64,000 nt of DNA from the NCBI RefSeq assembly GCF_905171765.1, contig NC_053397.1, positions 118,788,378 to 118,852,377 of the forward strand. Direction: 5' to 3'. The position numbers and the translations under genes are program-made. Below, piece by piece: positions 1 to 11,063 of the stretch. Position 1 is the first letter of the stretch, and the number at the start of each line of letters is the position of its first letter. The notes under the pieces are model-generated. The model searched no databases and was not told the origin of the DNA. It saw only the letters and a program-made list of their open reading frames with translations. This DNA comes from Bufo bufo. Its lineage: Eukaryota; Chordata; Amphibia; Anura; Bufonidae.

Positions 1-291
1 GAGCATTTTACAGCGCGTTCCTACGCGCTGTAAAACGCTCAACAGGCAAAAAACAATGTTTCCCTATGGGCATGGTTCTCAGCTGAGCGCTGTAAAACGC
101 CCTACGCCCCAAGAAGTACAGGAGCTTCTTTGGGGCGTATTGTCGCGCGTAACACCTCTGATTTTCATTGTACACCTCTGTGGTCAATAGCAAGAACACG
201 CGTACGACCCGCGTTTCCAAAATACAAAAACGCCCCAAAATACGCCTTAAAAACACCTGTAAACAACGCTCAGGTGTGAACCCAGCCTAAA
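1..291. repeat. Partial hAT-type MITE (right part)
   Basis: GC-rich, CpG-bearing non-coding repeat with short internal palindromes (for example the self-complementary GCGCTGTAAAACG stretches near 10-40 and 95-110). It ends at about 291 with CAGGTGTGAACCCAGCCTA, which looks like the terminal inverted repeat of amphibian hAT-type miniature elements. The left end is outside the window, so target duplications cannot be checked. There is no coding capacity. Family assignment is by resemblance only. Confidence 0.5.
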
Positions 292-410
292 TGCTGTTAA
301 GAAAAGATCAGGCAAGATAGCAACCCCCATAAGCATGTTCAGGGAATAGAATTAAAAATACAATCAGAAAACAAAAAAATATAAAAAAGGATATGTGTCA
401 CTATCTGGTT

Positions 411-1414
411 TTAAAGGGATTCTGTCAGCTAGTTTTACCCTATAGAGCTGAGGACATGCGCTGCTAGATCGCCGCTAGCACATCCATAATATACATTTCC
501 CATAACTCTCAGTGCTTTTATTCAGTCAAAAAAACAATTTAATATATGGAAATTAGGCTAATAAGGAGCCCAATAGGCTGTTACGAACGTTTCAGGAGCC
601 TAGCCACGCCCACTGTGAATGAGCTCAGCACCGTCCCGCATCTTCCGAATCTCCTCCTTGCTCCCCCGACGTCACACAGTTGAAGCACCATAATCGCGGC
701 CTCATCGGAAGTGACGCGGCCTCATCGGAAGTGACGAGATCGCCAAGGAATGAGCTGGAGGAGGGTGTGCGTGCAAGCGCACATCCACCGGCTTAGCAAA
801 GAATTATTGCAGCGCAAAATGTTTCATCAGATCTCCCTACCCCTGAGTGCGCAGGCGCCCACAAACCATCAGTTGCAGTTCATCTTTACCGCAGAGCTGA
901 GTGCTGGATACCGAGCTCACCACATAGTAGAGCTGAACTGCAACTGATGATTTGTGGGCGCCTGCGCACTCAGGGGGAGGGAGATCTGATTAAACATTTT
1001 GCGCTGCAAAATCTCTATACCCCTAAGTGCGCACGCGCTGTGTACGAAGAACTTCTATTGCGGCGCTGCAATAATTCTTTGCTAAGCCGGTGGATGTGTG
1101 CTTGGGCAGTGCCGCTCACACCCTCCTCCAGCTGATACCTTGGCGATCTCGTCACTTCCGATGCGGCCGCGTCACTTCCGGTATAGACTTTTGGCAAGGT
1201 ATAGAGAATTGGCAGAACACCGGCACTGACATGCTGCGTACTTGTGCATGCGCAAGATTACGGGGCTTCAACTGTGTGACGTCAAGAGAGCAAGGAGAAG
1301 ATTTGGAGGATGCGGGGCAGATCTGGGCTCCTTCACTGTGGGCGTGGCTAGGCCCCTGAAACGTTCGTAAGAGCCCCTTGGGCTTATTACTAGCCAAGTT
1401 TGCATATATATATA
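411..1414. repeat. Foldback (long inverted repeat) element
   Basis: Two diverged arms face each other. The left arm (about 545-885) includes TTACGAACGTTTCAGGAGCC and CTAGCCACGCCCACTGTG. The right arm (about 925-1414) carries the reverse complement of both near 1330-1370. The arms meet at a tighter core where the reverse complement of 850-880 recurs at 931-970. The loop is about 45 bp. The 411-545 portion resembles the same repeat family but has no mirror, because the right side is cut by the Tc1 insertion at 1415. Non-coding. Confidence 0.65.
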
Positions 1415-1828
1415 TACAGTACAGACCAAAAGTTTGGACACACCTTCTCATTCAAAGAGTTTTCTTTATTTTCATGACTATGAAAATTGTAGATTCACAC
1501 TGAAGGCATCAAAACTATGAATTAACACATGTGGAATTATATACATAACAAACAAGTGTGAAACAACTGAAAATATGTCATATTCTAGGTTCTTCAAAGT
1601 AGCCACCTTTTGCTTTGATTACTGCTTTGCACACTCTTGGCATTCTCTTGATGAGCTTCAAGAGGTAGTCCCCTGAAATGGTTTTCACTTCACAGGTGTG
1701 CCCTGTCAGGTTTAATAAGTGGGATTTCTTGCCTTATAAATGGGGTTGGGACAATCAGTTGCTTTGAGGAGAAGTCAGGTGGATACACAGCTGATAGTCC
1801 TACTGAATAGACTGTTAGAATTTGTATT

Positions 1829-2214
1829 ATGGCAAGAAAAAAGCAGCTAAGTAAAGAAAAAAGAGTGGCCATCATTATTTTAAGAAATGAAGGTCAGTCA
1901 GTCAGCCGGAAAATTGGGAAAACTTTGAAAGTAAGGGCTATTTGACCATGAAGGAGAGTGATGGGGTGCTGCGCCAGATGACCTGGCCTCCACAGTCACC
2001 GGACCTGAACCCAATCGAGATGGTTTGGGGTGAGCTGGACCGCAGAGTGAAGGCAAAAGGGCCAACAAGTGCTAAGCATCTCTGGGAACTCCTTCAAGAC
2101 TGTTGGAAGACCATTTCAGGGAACTACCTCTTGAAGCTCATCAAGAGAATGCCAAGAGTGTGCAAAGCAGTAATCAAAGCAAAAGGTGGCTACTTTGAAG
2201 AACCTAGAATATGA
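1829..2214 (+). pseudogene. Tc1 transposase remnant, internally deleted
   Basis: A start codon at 1829 opens a frame reading MARKKQLSKEKRVAIIILRN, the beginning of the helix-turn-helix DNA-binding region. It stops near 1944. Downstream (1942-2214) the C-terminal part of the catalytic domain is readable, with WPPQSPDLNPIE, which contains the last catalytic acid, and a KAKGG end. The middle of the protein, with the first two catalytic aspartates, is missing. The copy is therefore non-autonomous and could only be moved in trans. The deletion joins roughly codon 37 to the region just before the third acid. Confidence 0.8.
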
Positions 2215-2252
2215 CATTTTCAGTTGTTTCACACTTGTTTGTTATGTATATA

Positions 2253-3291
2253 CACTCACCTAAAGAATTATTATTAACACCATACTAATACGGTGTTGGA
2301 CCCCCTTTTGCCTTCAGAACTGCCTTAATTCTACGTGGCATTGATTCAACAAGGTGCTGATAACATTCTTTAGAAATGTTGGCCCATATTGATAGGATAG
2401 CATCTTGCAATTTGAGGGATGCACATCCAGGGCACGAAGCTCCCGTTCCACCACATCCCAAAGATGCTCTATTGGGTTGAGATCTGGTGACTGGGGGGGC
2501 CATTTTAGTACAGTGAACTCATTGTCATGTTCAAGAAACCAATTTGAAATGATTCGAGCTTTGTGACATGGTGCATTATCCTGCTGGAAGTAGCCATCAG
2601 AGGATGGATACATGTTCTCATTCTGTTTACACCAAATTCGGACTCTACCATTTGAATGTCTCAACAGAAATCGAGACTCATCAGACCAGGCAACATTTTT
2701 CCAGTCTTCAACAGTCCAATTTTGGTGAGCTCGTGCAAATTGTAGCCTTTTTTTCCTATTTGTAGTGGAGATGAGTGGTACCCGTGGGGTCTTCTGCTGT
2801 TGTAGCCCATCCGCCTCAAGGTTGTGCGTGTTGTGGCTTCACAAATGCTTTGCTGCATACCTCGGTTGTAACGAGTGGTTATTTCAGTCAACGTTGCTCT
2901 TCTATCAGCTTGAATCAGTCGGCCCATTCTCCTCTGACCTCTAGCATCCACAAGGCATTTTTGCCCACAGGACTGCCGCATACTGGATGTTTTTCCCTTT
3001 TCACACCATTCTTTGTAAACCCTAGAAATGGTTGTGCGTGAAAATCCCAGTAACTGAGCAGATTGTGAAATACTCAGACCGGCCCGTCTGGCACCAACAA
3101 CCATGCCACGCTCAAAATTGCTTAAATCACCTTTCTTTCCCATTCTGACATTCAGTTTGGAGTTCAGGAGATTGTCTTGACCAGGACCACACCCCTAAAT
3201 GCATTGAAGCAACTGCCATGTGATTGGTTGACTAGATAATTGCATTAATGAGAAATAGAACAGGTGTTCCTAATAATTCTTTAGGTGATTG
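2253..3291 (-). mobile_element. Tc1/mariner element (inner, nested)
   Basis: Ends read CACTCACCTAAAGAATTATT at 2253 and, inverted, CAATCACCTAAAGAATTATT at 3291. TA duplications lie at 2251-2252 and 3292-3293. The element is inserted in the right part of the outer Tc1 and belongs to a different Tc1 family by its termini. Its transposase is on the minus strand. Confidence 0.9.
2286..3143 (-). pseudogene. Tc1 transposase, two frameshifts
   Basis: The protein starts MGKKGDLSNFERGMVVGARR at 3143. It has two helix-turn-helix segments (SISQSAQLLGFSRTTISRVY and the region around TLTEITTRYN), then the catalytic domain with WSDESRF, QQDNAPCHKA and SPDLNPIEHLW, which match the D, D and E of a DD34E transposase. 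The frame is broken near 2697 in an A-run and again near 2415, after which the C-terminus (SMPRRIKAVLKAKGG) continues in another frame. All catalytic residues are still encoded, so the decay looks modest, but the gene cannot produce a full transposase as it stands. Confidence 0.85.
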
Positions 3292-3391
3292 TAATTCCAC
3301 ATGTGTTAATTCATAGTTTTGATGCCTTCATAGTCATGAAAATAAAGAAAACTCTTTGAATGAGAAGGTGTGTCCAAACTTTTGGTCTGTA

Positions 3392-3394
<3 letters not shown>

Positions 3395-3426
<32 letters not shown>
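3395..3426. repeat. (TA)n microsatellite
   Basis: An uninterrupted run of TA dinucleotides directly to the right of the outer Tc1 end. A shorter TA tract also lies to its left (1404-1416). The Tc1 element evidently inserted into a TA repeat. Confidence 0.95.
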
Positions 3427-3429
<3 letters not shown>

Positions 3430-3599
3430 CCCCCGTGTACAGCTGAGATCAGAAATAGCATAGTTTTAAATGCATAAAATACTTGTTTTATTGAATGTTC
3501 TCCAACAAAAATAAGCAGTATATCAATCTGCTCAGCTCCTCCTGCACTATTACATGCTGCCTGTAGATTGCACTGCCTTTTGTGGTGACATTGAGAGGT

Positions 3600-3915
3600 T
3601 CTCATTCATTAACCCCTTCTTGGCACAACCATATTTCACCTTTTGCAAAATCTGACATGTCAAGAAGTACCATAAGGCTTTTGGAGGGCAAATTTCACTG
3701 GAATAATTTTCAGGCGCCTTGTTGCATTTGAAAACACTCGGAGACACCCCTACAGTGACCCCATTTTGGAAACTACACCCCCCAAATAATTTTTCAAGGG
3801 ATGTAATGAGCACTTGGACCCAACAGACATTTCATAGAATTTGCTGTAAAAATGAAAAATTTAACTTTTTTCCCAGTTAAATGTTGCTTAGCTTCAGATT
3901 TTTCATTTTCACAAG
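3600..3915. repeat. Non-coding amphibian repeat, segment 1
   Basis: AT-rich unique-looking sequence with phrases such as GACCCCATTTTGGAAACTAC (3757-3776). The phrase recurs in similar form in the next segment (CCCCATTTTAGAAACCACAC near 9674). It is the left part of a long non-coding interspersed repeat interrupted by Gypsy-1. No reading frame or transposon terminus was found. 3427-3600 holds nothing further that could be identified. Confidence 0.55.
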
Positions 3916-3920
3916 GTTTA

Positions 3921-4565
3921 TGTCACGGCTGTATGTGAGCAACAATAGTAATACACAGTACAGAGCAACTGACTGGACCCAGAACTAGGGAGGATAAAGG
4001 GTGACCCCTGTCCGACCCTCAACGCTTTCCCTATTCTGCTAAAGCACATGCCCGGATCCAAATGGCGGAACGAGGCATGCCCACGTGCCTAAGACTAATG
4101 ACCACTGTAACCCCTACAATAGTGGAAGGGGCACGGCCACCGGTGCCCTACTCAGTATATAGAGGGAACCGTGGCCACCTCAGATCCAGTCAGAAAACAA
4201 ACAGGAATACAACAATGTCTGCAGACTTAGCTGAAGGTGTTGCAGCCGCAGAGAAGACGGATCCAAGGACAGGCTGGCAATATCCGAAGTGCTAGCTGCA
4301 GCAGAACACAGGTCCAGTGAACTGATAGCTACAAGTGAAGAAACTAAAGCAAGAGCTACAACTGAAGTGAGAACTATAATCCACATCCTATCATAGGAGG
4401 AGGGGTGATATAAAGAGAGGGAAATCAAACACATGAAGAACAGCTGTGGTGAAAGAAACCAAAAGTAAACAGAGTAGTGAGAACTCCTCAAAGCTCTAGT
4501 AGTGACATCATCACAGGGGTGGAGAAACAGAGCTGTGAGAACGTCCCAAAGCTCTGGTAGTGACA
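3921..4565 (-). repeat. Gypsy-1 3' LTR
   Basis: 645-bp LTR, the downstream LTR for the minus-strand element. It matches 8800-9444 almost base for base. It contains the TATA-like box and RNA-start region described for the 5' LTR. The polyprotein reading frame continues about 55 nt into it. Confidence 0.95.
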
Positions 4566-7500
4566 GTACCCCCCCCTCTACGGGTGGACTCCGGACACCC
4601 AGGACCCACCTTCTCAGGATGAGCCCTATGAAATGCCCTGACGAGGCGAGTGGCTTTAATGTCCGACACCGGAACCCACATCCTCTCCTCAGGACCATAA
4701 CCCTTCCAATGAACGAGGTACTGAAGAGAACCGCGGACAATGCGAGAGTCCACAATTCTGGAAACCTCAAACTCCAGATTGCCATCAACCAAAATCGGAG
4801 GAGGAGGGTACCGTGGGCTGGACATATGGTTTTAAGAGAGATCTGTGAAATACATTATCTTCCAAACCCGTGGAAGATCAAGACGGAAGGCAACAGGATT
4901 GATGACTGACAAGATTTTATAAGGCCCAATAAACTTGGGACCCAATTTCCAGGAGGGAACCTTCAACTTAATGTTTCTAGTAGACAACCACACCAGATCA
5001 CCCACATTCAGGTCTGGACCAGGCACACGTCTCTTATCAGCCACACGCTTATACTTCTCACTCATTTTTTTAAGATTACTCTGAATCTTTTGCCAAATGG
5101 TAGACAAAGACGAGGAAAATCTCTCCTCCTCAGGTAAACCAGAAAGAGCCCCTCCCGAGAATGTCCCAAACTGCGGATGGAACCCATATGCACCAAAGAA
5201 TGGTGACTTATCAGAAGATTCCTGACGACGGTTGTTCAGAGCAAACTCAGCAAGAGGGAGAAATGAACACCAATCCTCCTGGTTCTCTGCCACAAAACAG
5301 CGCAAATATGTCTCCAGATTCTGATTGAGGCGCTCAGTCTGACCATTCAACTGCGGATGAAAAGCAGAAGAGGACAGCCGAACCCCCAGGCGAGAACAGA
5401 AAGCCTTCCAGAACCTGGACACAAACTGCGTGCCTCTATCAGAAACAATATCAGAGGGAATGCCGTGCAATTTAACAATATGGTCGACAAAAGCTTGCGC
5501 CAACGTTTTAGCATTGGGTAAACCAGGGAAAGGTACGAAATGAGCCATCTTGCTAAAACGGTCCACCACCACCAGGATCACCGACTTCCCCGAGGAACGA
5601 GGAAGATCCGTGATAAAGTCCATGAACAGGTGTGTCCAAGGACGGGAAGGAATGGGTAACGGGAGAAGGGAACCTGAAGGCCGTGAACGAGGGACCTTAG
5701 CTCGAGCGCACGTCTCACAAGCAGCCACAAAACCCTCCACCGACTTACGAAGAGACGGCCACCAAAATCTCCGAGCAATGAGATCTACCGTGGCTCTACT
5801 CCCGGGGTGACCAGCAAGAACCGTATCATGATGCTCCTTAAAGAGTTTGTGACGTAGCTCAGGAGGCACAAACAACTTCCCAGAAGGACAACGGGCAGGT
5901 GTCTCAGTCTGGGCAGCCTGGACCTCGGCCTCCAAATCGGAATATAGAGCAGAAACAACTACCCCCTCCGCCAAAATGGGACCCGGGTCCTCGGAGTTTC
6001 CTCCTCCCGGAAAACAGCGAGAGAGAGCATCAGCCTTCACATTTTTTATCCCAGGTCGGAATGTAACAACAAAATTGAATCTGGAGAAGAACAGAGACCA
6101 TCTGGCCTGTCTCTGATTCATACGCCTGGCCGACTCCAAGTATGCCAGATTCTTATGGTCGGTAAAAACGGTGATAGGGTGCCTGGCCCCCTCCAACCAA
6201 TGGCGCCATTCCTCGAAAGCCAACTTGATGGCCAACAACTCCCTATCTCCCACATCATAGTTTCTCTCTGCCGGGGAGAGTTTTTTAGAGAAAAAGGCAC
6301 AGGGTCGCCACTTGGCAGGGGAAGGGCCCTGGGACAAAACCGCACCCACACCCACCTCGGAAGCATCCACCTCAACAATAAAAGGTAAGGAAACATCGGG
6401 ATGCACCAAGACGGGAGCAGACGCAAAATTCTCTTTAATCTTAGAAAAGGCTGTAAGCGCCTCCTCCGACCAAGAGGAAAAATCCGCCCCCTTTTTTGTC
6501 ATGTCAGTGAGGGGTTTGACAACAGAGGAATAATTAAAAATGAACTTTCTGTAATAGTTCGCAAAACCCAGAAAGCGCATCAATGCCTTCTGATTCTCAG
6601 GAAGCTCCCACTCAAGTACAGCACGGACCTTCTCGGGATCCATGCGAAAACCAGAAGCAGAGAGGAGAAAACCCAGAAATTGAATCTCCGATACCATAAA
6701 AAGACATTTCTCCAGCTTGGCGTACAATTAATTTTCCCGCAGAATCTGCAGAACCTGAAAAAGATGATCCTGATGGGTCTGAACATCAGGGGAAAAAATC
6801 AAAATATCATCAAGATACACCAATACAAATTTCCCCATTAAATGATAGAAAATACTATTAACAAAATGCTGAAAGACGGCCGGAGCATTCATCAGGCCGA
6901 AAGGCATAACGAGATTCTCGAAATGCCCGTCAGGGGTATTAAAGGCCGTTTTCCATTCATCCCCCTCTCTGACCCTGACCAGGTTGTACGCACCTCTCAA
7001 ATCCAATTTGGAAAACACCTTGGCCCCAACAATTTGATTGAAGAGGTCCGGGATCAGAGGAAGGGGATAGGGATCGCGAATCGTGATACGGTTCAGCTCC
7101 CTAAAATCTAGGCAAGGTCTCAGAGAGCCATCTTTCTTTTTAACAAAAAAAAAACCCGCGGCCACAGGTGACTTTGAGGGACGAATATGCCCCTTTTCGA
7201 GACTCTCGGAGATGTAAGTTCGCATAGCGATTCTTTCCGGTTGTGAGAGATTGTAGAGGTGTGCTTTTGGCAGCTTGGCGCCGGGAATGAGGTTAATGGG
7301 ACAGTCAAACTCCCGGTGAGGAGGCAGCTCCTGAACACCGCTCTCGGAAAACACGTCCGAGAAATCAGAGAGAAATGATGGCACCGCTCTAGTAGACACC
7401 TCTGCAAAAGTCGCTGTGAGACAATTGTCTCTACAAAAATCACTCCACTCATTTATTTGCCTTCCTTGCCAATCAATAGTGGGGTTATGTCTAGTGAGCC

Positions 7501-8768
7501 AGGGTAACCCCAAAACTAGAGGAGACGGCAATCCGTTAAGGACAAAACAAGATATATCCTCCACATGAGTGTCACCTACAGCTAGCCGGATATTGTGAAC
7601 AATGCCCTTCAGAGATCTCTGTGAGAGTGGAGCAGAGTCAATAGCAAAAACAGGTTTATCTTTATCTAATGTGCAAACCTGAAAACCATGCATGGCTACA
7701 AATTGAGTGTCAATAAGATTGACGGCCGCTCCACTATCGACAAAAATCTCACAAGAAATGACCTTGCTCTCTAGCGCCACCCTGGCAGACAGGAGAAAAC
7801 AGGAACTGCAGGTCAGAGGAAAAGCATCAAATCCTACATCAACTTTGCCCAAAGTAGCAGATGAAGCAGAACCTGATGATTTACCTTTTGAGATTTTTCT
7901 CTTATTATCGCTCTTAGTACGGTTCAAGAATCTCCTAGACGGACAAACATTTGCCAAATGACCTATGCCCCCACAACAAAAACAGACCATACTCTGAGGA
8001 CTAAATCCTTTTATCAGGGGCAAGTCGAGCTAGCTGCATGGGCTCCTCCTCAGAGGGGAGCGAGACAGGATGAGGCCCCTGCACACTGAATGAGTCCGCA
8101 CCACTGCCCCTAGACTGACAATGGTTGGACAGAGAGGTCTCGTTTCTTTCTCTTAGACGCCTGTCAAGGCGTACCGCCAATGACATGGCAGACTCTAAGG
8201 ACGTTGGTCTCTCATGGAAAGCAAACGCATCTTTTAATCTCTCTGAGAGACCATGACAGAACTGACTCCGGAGTGCAGCATCATTCCAACCCGAATCATC
8301 TGCCCATCTCCGAAATTCAGAACAATAAAGCTCCGCAGACCGTTTGTTCTGGCATAAAACACGTAGGTTAGATTCGGCCAGAGCAACACGATCCGGGTCA
8401 TCATAAATCTGCCCCAGGGCCACAAAAAATCCCTCCAGGGATCGAAGGGAGGGATCCCCTGATGGCAGCGAAAAAGCCCAAGTCTGAGCATTACCCCTGA
8501 GCAGGGAAATGACAATCCTCACCCTCTGCTCCTGATTACCAGAAGAGTGAGAACACAAGCAAAAATGGAGTTTGCATGCCTCTCTGAAACGAACAATATT
8601 CTCACTGCCCCCGGAGAACGTCTCCGGAAGTGAGACCTTTGGCTCGCAACAGACTCCATGAGCCGGAGCAGGGCCCAATGCTTGAAGCTGGGTCATAGAT
8701 TGACGGAGATCCGCTACTTCCAAAGAAAGACCCTGCATGCGGTCAACCAGGTCAGAAAGCGGATCCAT
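4511..8768 (-). pseudogene. Gypsy-1 gag-pol polyprotein (broken)
   Basis: Gag starts at 8768 (MDPLSDLVDRMQGLS), 31 nt after the 5' LTR. It is followed by a CCHC knuckle ([14 protein letters not shown], near 7975), a protease with DSGA, RT with VYLDDILIF, RNase H, an integrase with an HHCC zinc-binding region (ACETCARAK), catalytic motifs [15 protein letters not shown] and NGQTER, and a C-terminal chromodomain (LQYLVHWKGYGPEERMW). By comparison with Gypsy-3, the single long frame is broken by a 2-nt loss near 8008, by a nonsense TAA near 6725 between RT motifs and the thumb, and by a frameshift near 4845 before the chromodomain. A codon is also missing next to the integrase glutamate. The protein cannot be made whole. 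Confidence 0.93.
4566..4579 (-). promoter_or_regulatory. Gypsy-1 polypurine tract
   Basis: On the minus strand this is a run AGAGGGGGGGGTAC directly upstream of the 3' LTR, as expected for the plus-strand primer of reverse transcription. It lies inside the polyprotein frame, where it encodes RRGGGT. Confidence 0.85.
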
Positions 8769-8788
8769 GTCAAAAAAGGACGGTTTTG

Positions 8789-8799
8789 GTGGATTATAA
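8789..8799 (-). promoter_or_regulatory. Gypsy-1 self-primer binding site
   Basis: On the minus strand the 11 nt immediately following the 5' LTR read TTATAATCCAC. They do not resemble a tRNA 3' end (no TGG start). They are complementary, with ten Watson-Crick pairs and one G-U, to GTGGATTATAG at the predicted RNA start inside the LTR (9253-9263). Tf1/sushi-type elements are known to prime with their own RNA 5' end, and this fits that mechanism. Confidence 0.8.
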
Positions 8800-9444
8800 T
8801 GTCACGGCTGTATGTGAGCAACAATAGTAATACACAGTACAGAGCAACTGACTGGACCCAGAACTAGGGAGGATAAAGGGTGACCCCTCTCCGACCCTCA
8901 ACGCTTTCCCTATTCTGCTAAAGCACATGCCCGGATCCAAATGGCGGAACGAGGCATGCCCACGTGCCTAAGACTAATGACCACTGTAACCCCTACAATA
9001 GTGGAAGGGGCACGGCCACCAGTGCCCTACTCAGTATATGGAGGGAACCGTGGCCACCTCAGATCCAGTCAGAAAACAAACAGGAATACAACAATGTCTG
9101 CAGACTTAGCTGAAGGTGTTGCAGCCGCAGAGAAGACGGATCCAAGGACAGGCTGGCAATATCCGGAGTACTAGCTGCAGCAGAACACAGGTCCAGTGAA
9201 CTGATAGCTACAAGTGAAGAAACTAAAGCAAGAGCTACAACTGAAGTGAGAACTATAATCCACATCCTATCATAGGAGGAGGGGTAATATAAAGAGAGGG
9301 AAATCAAACACATGAAGAACAGCTGTGGTGAAAGAAACCAAAAGTAAACAGAGTAGTGAGAACTCCTCCCAGCTCTAGTAGTGACATCATCACAGGGGTG
9401 GAGAAACAGAGCTGTGAGAACGTCCCAAAGCTCTGGTAGTGACA
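8800..9444 (-). repeat. Gypsy-1 5' LTR
   Basis: 645-bp LTR, upstream for the minus-strand element. On the minus strand a TATA-like box (TTTATATTAC, about 9284-9293) precedes the predicted RNA start. Confidence 0.95.
9253..9293 (-). promoter_or_regulatory. Gypsy-1 TATA box and predicted RNA 5' end
   Basis: Minus strand: the TATAT of TTTATATTAC begins at 9291, and GTGGATTATAG starts at 9263, 28 nt downstream. That is the usual distance from a TATA box to a transcription start. The 11-mer is the proposed self-primer. The start site itself is inferred from spacing and complementarity, not measured. Confidence 0.65.
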
Positions 9445-9449
9445 GTTTA

Positions 9450-11058
9450 ATAGGAGAAAAAGCACCCTAAAATTTGTTACCCATTTTTTCCCTTAATACG
9501 TTAACACCCTATATGTACTTGTAAACTGATGAACGGGGACACTGCAGAATTCAGAAGAGAGAGACCACAATGTACATATGAGGTCTAGTTTGGTGATTTA
9601 TACAGCACTGACCAACAACTCCAGAGACTCTTAGGTGAAATATAAGAGAACCCCTACGTCCCCAAGAAGTGAACCCCATTTTAGAAACCACACCCCTCAC
9701 AGTATTTACAAACCTATGTAGTGATCATTTTGACTGAACATGTTTTTTGCAAAAATGTATTTACATCAGAAGATTCAAAGTGAAAATTGCAATTTTTCCA
9801 CAGATATGCCATTTCAGTGCCCGATATGTAATACTCAGCACGTGCCATCTGAGACACAGCACACCCTTTAAATTCTTAGGCGGATTCTACCGGGTAATGA
9901 AAAGCCATAAATTTGGATGTAAACTGCGGTTTGGGCACACTACACGGTTCAAAAGGGAAAGACCACCTTTTGACTTTTTCAGGACAGATTTTGATGGATT
10001 GATTTACAGGCGCTATGTTGCTAATCTTCGGAGTACTATATGTTTTTTAATGGAGCTGCTGGAGGGCTTATTTTTTGCGGGATGAGTTGCCACTATCATT
10101 GGTTTTATTTTGGAGTACATACGACTTTTTGATCATGTTTTATTTTGCATTTTGGGAAGCCGGATGAAGAAAAGGCAGCAACTCTGCCATTGCTTTTTTT
10201 TTGTTTATATTATTGCGGAATACACCATATTGTAAAAATAATGAGTTATCTTTATTCTGCTGGTCAGTACAATTACAGAGATACAATTATTTTTTTACAT
10301 TTTAACACTTTTACACAAAGCGTTAAAAAAAAATTTTTTTACATTGTTATTTTCTGAGAGCCATATTTTTTATGGTAATTGTCTTATGTCTTTTCAGGAA
10401 GAGTTGATATTTTCATTGGTACCATTTTGGGCTACACTGTACTTTTTAAAAGCTTGATGTTACACTTTTTGTGAGGCAACCTGACCAAAAAATGGCTGTT
10501 TTAACATCGTTTATATTTTATCTTTTTTATGTCGTTCACCTGATGTGATATTTTTATAGCAACACTTAACCCCTTCCCGACATATGACTTACTATTACGT
10601 CATAGCGGAAGGTGACTTCCAGCAGTTTGACGTAACAGTATGTCATGCTGATCGGGCGGGCACTGGAGCGGTACACACCCGATCGGTGCAGGGGCCCAGC
10701 TGTGACTGACATGCTGTATTCACTGGCATCGTTGACCGCAGCATATAACGGGTTTGCGGGGGTCTGCAGCTCCATTTAGATCCCCTTTGAGTCCTTGCGC
10801 TGTGGTGATGAGGGCCCGATGGCTGAGAAGGTCACTGTCAGTGTAATGCTGACAGACAATGCATTACAATACAGGATGTGCCTCAGCGGGAAAAAAAAAA
10901 AAAAAAGGGGTTTTCATAATAAAAAAATTAAGATTCAAGTAAAAAATAGCCCCTTTCCCCTAATAAAGTTATAAGAAATAGAAACCGAATACAAGAAAAA
11001 CAGACATATTAGGTATCGGAGCCTCCGGAATGACTGGCTCTAAAAAATATCACATAAA
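9450..11058. repeat. Non-coding amphibian repeat, segment 2
   Basis: 1.6 kb between Gypsy-1 and Gypsy-2 without a credible gene. AT-rich with poly-T and poly-A runs. It contains ACCCCTTCCCGACATATGAC at 10570, of a kind widespread in frog genomes. It is the middle of the repeat whose left part is at 3600-3915 and right part at 27742-28065. The short open frames here show no domain or motif. Confidence 0.5.
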
Positions 11059-11063
11059 CCTAC

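Larger units (their letters stand above)
1417..3394 (+). mobile_element. Tc1/mariner element (outer), split by a second Tc1
   Basis: The terminal inverted repeats begin CAGTACAGACCAAAAG at 1417 and end with its complement at 3394. Both are flanked by TA (1415-1416 and 3395-3396), the Tc1 target site. The element lies in a TA-rich microsatellite. It holds a transposase remnant and was later hit by another Tc1 at 2253-3291. Removing that insertion restores a continuous right end. Confidence 0.9.
3921..9444 (-). mobile_element. Gypsy-1: chromodomain (Tf1/sushi-type) LTR retrotransposon
   Basis: A complete 5.5-kb element on the minus strand. It has two 645-bp LTRs beginning TGTCACGG on the + strand and ending TGACA, flanked by the 5-bp duplication GTTTA (3916-3920 and 9445-9449). 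The internal region codes gag, protease, RT, RNase H, integrase and a chromodomain. The two LTRs differ at only about nine visible positions, so the insertion is fairly young. The element is now inactive: the polyprotein has frameshifts and a stop. A second copy of the same family is Gypsy-3. Confidence 0.95.

Noticed and set aside
575..610. Possible hammerhead motif near TTACGAACGTTTCAGGAG
   Set aside because: It superficially resembles the flanks of the ribozymes, but neither strand has CTGANGA followed by a paired stem and GAAA.
6118..6841. Plus-strand open frames across Gypsy-1 pol
   Set aside because: They mirror the minus-strand RT/RNase H frame and reappear at the same place in Gypsy-3. 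They have no domain of their own.
8789..8810. A tRNA-type primer site in Gypsy-1, Gypsy-2 or Gypsy-3
   Set aside because: No TGG start within the first bases after any of these 5' LTRs. Complementarity to the element's own LTR explains the site better.
9747..10357. Open frames in the non-coding repeat
   Set aside because: Phenylalanine/lysine-rich translations of AT-rich sequence, with no motif or family resemblance.
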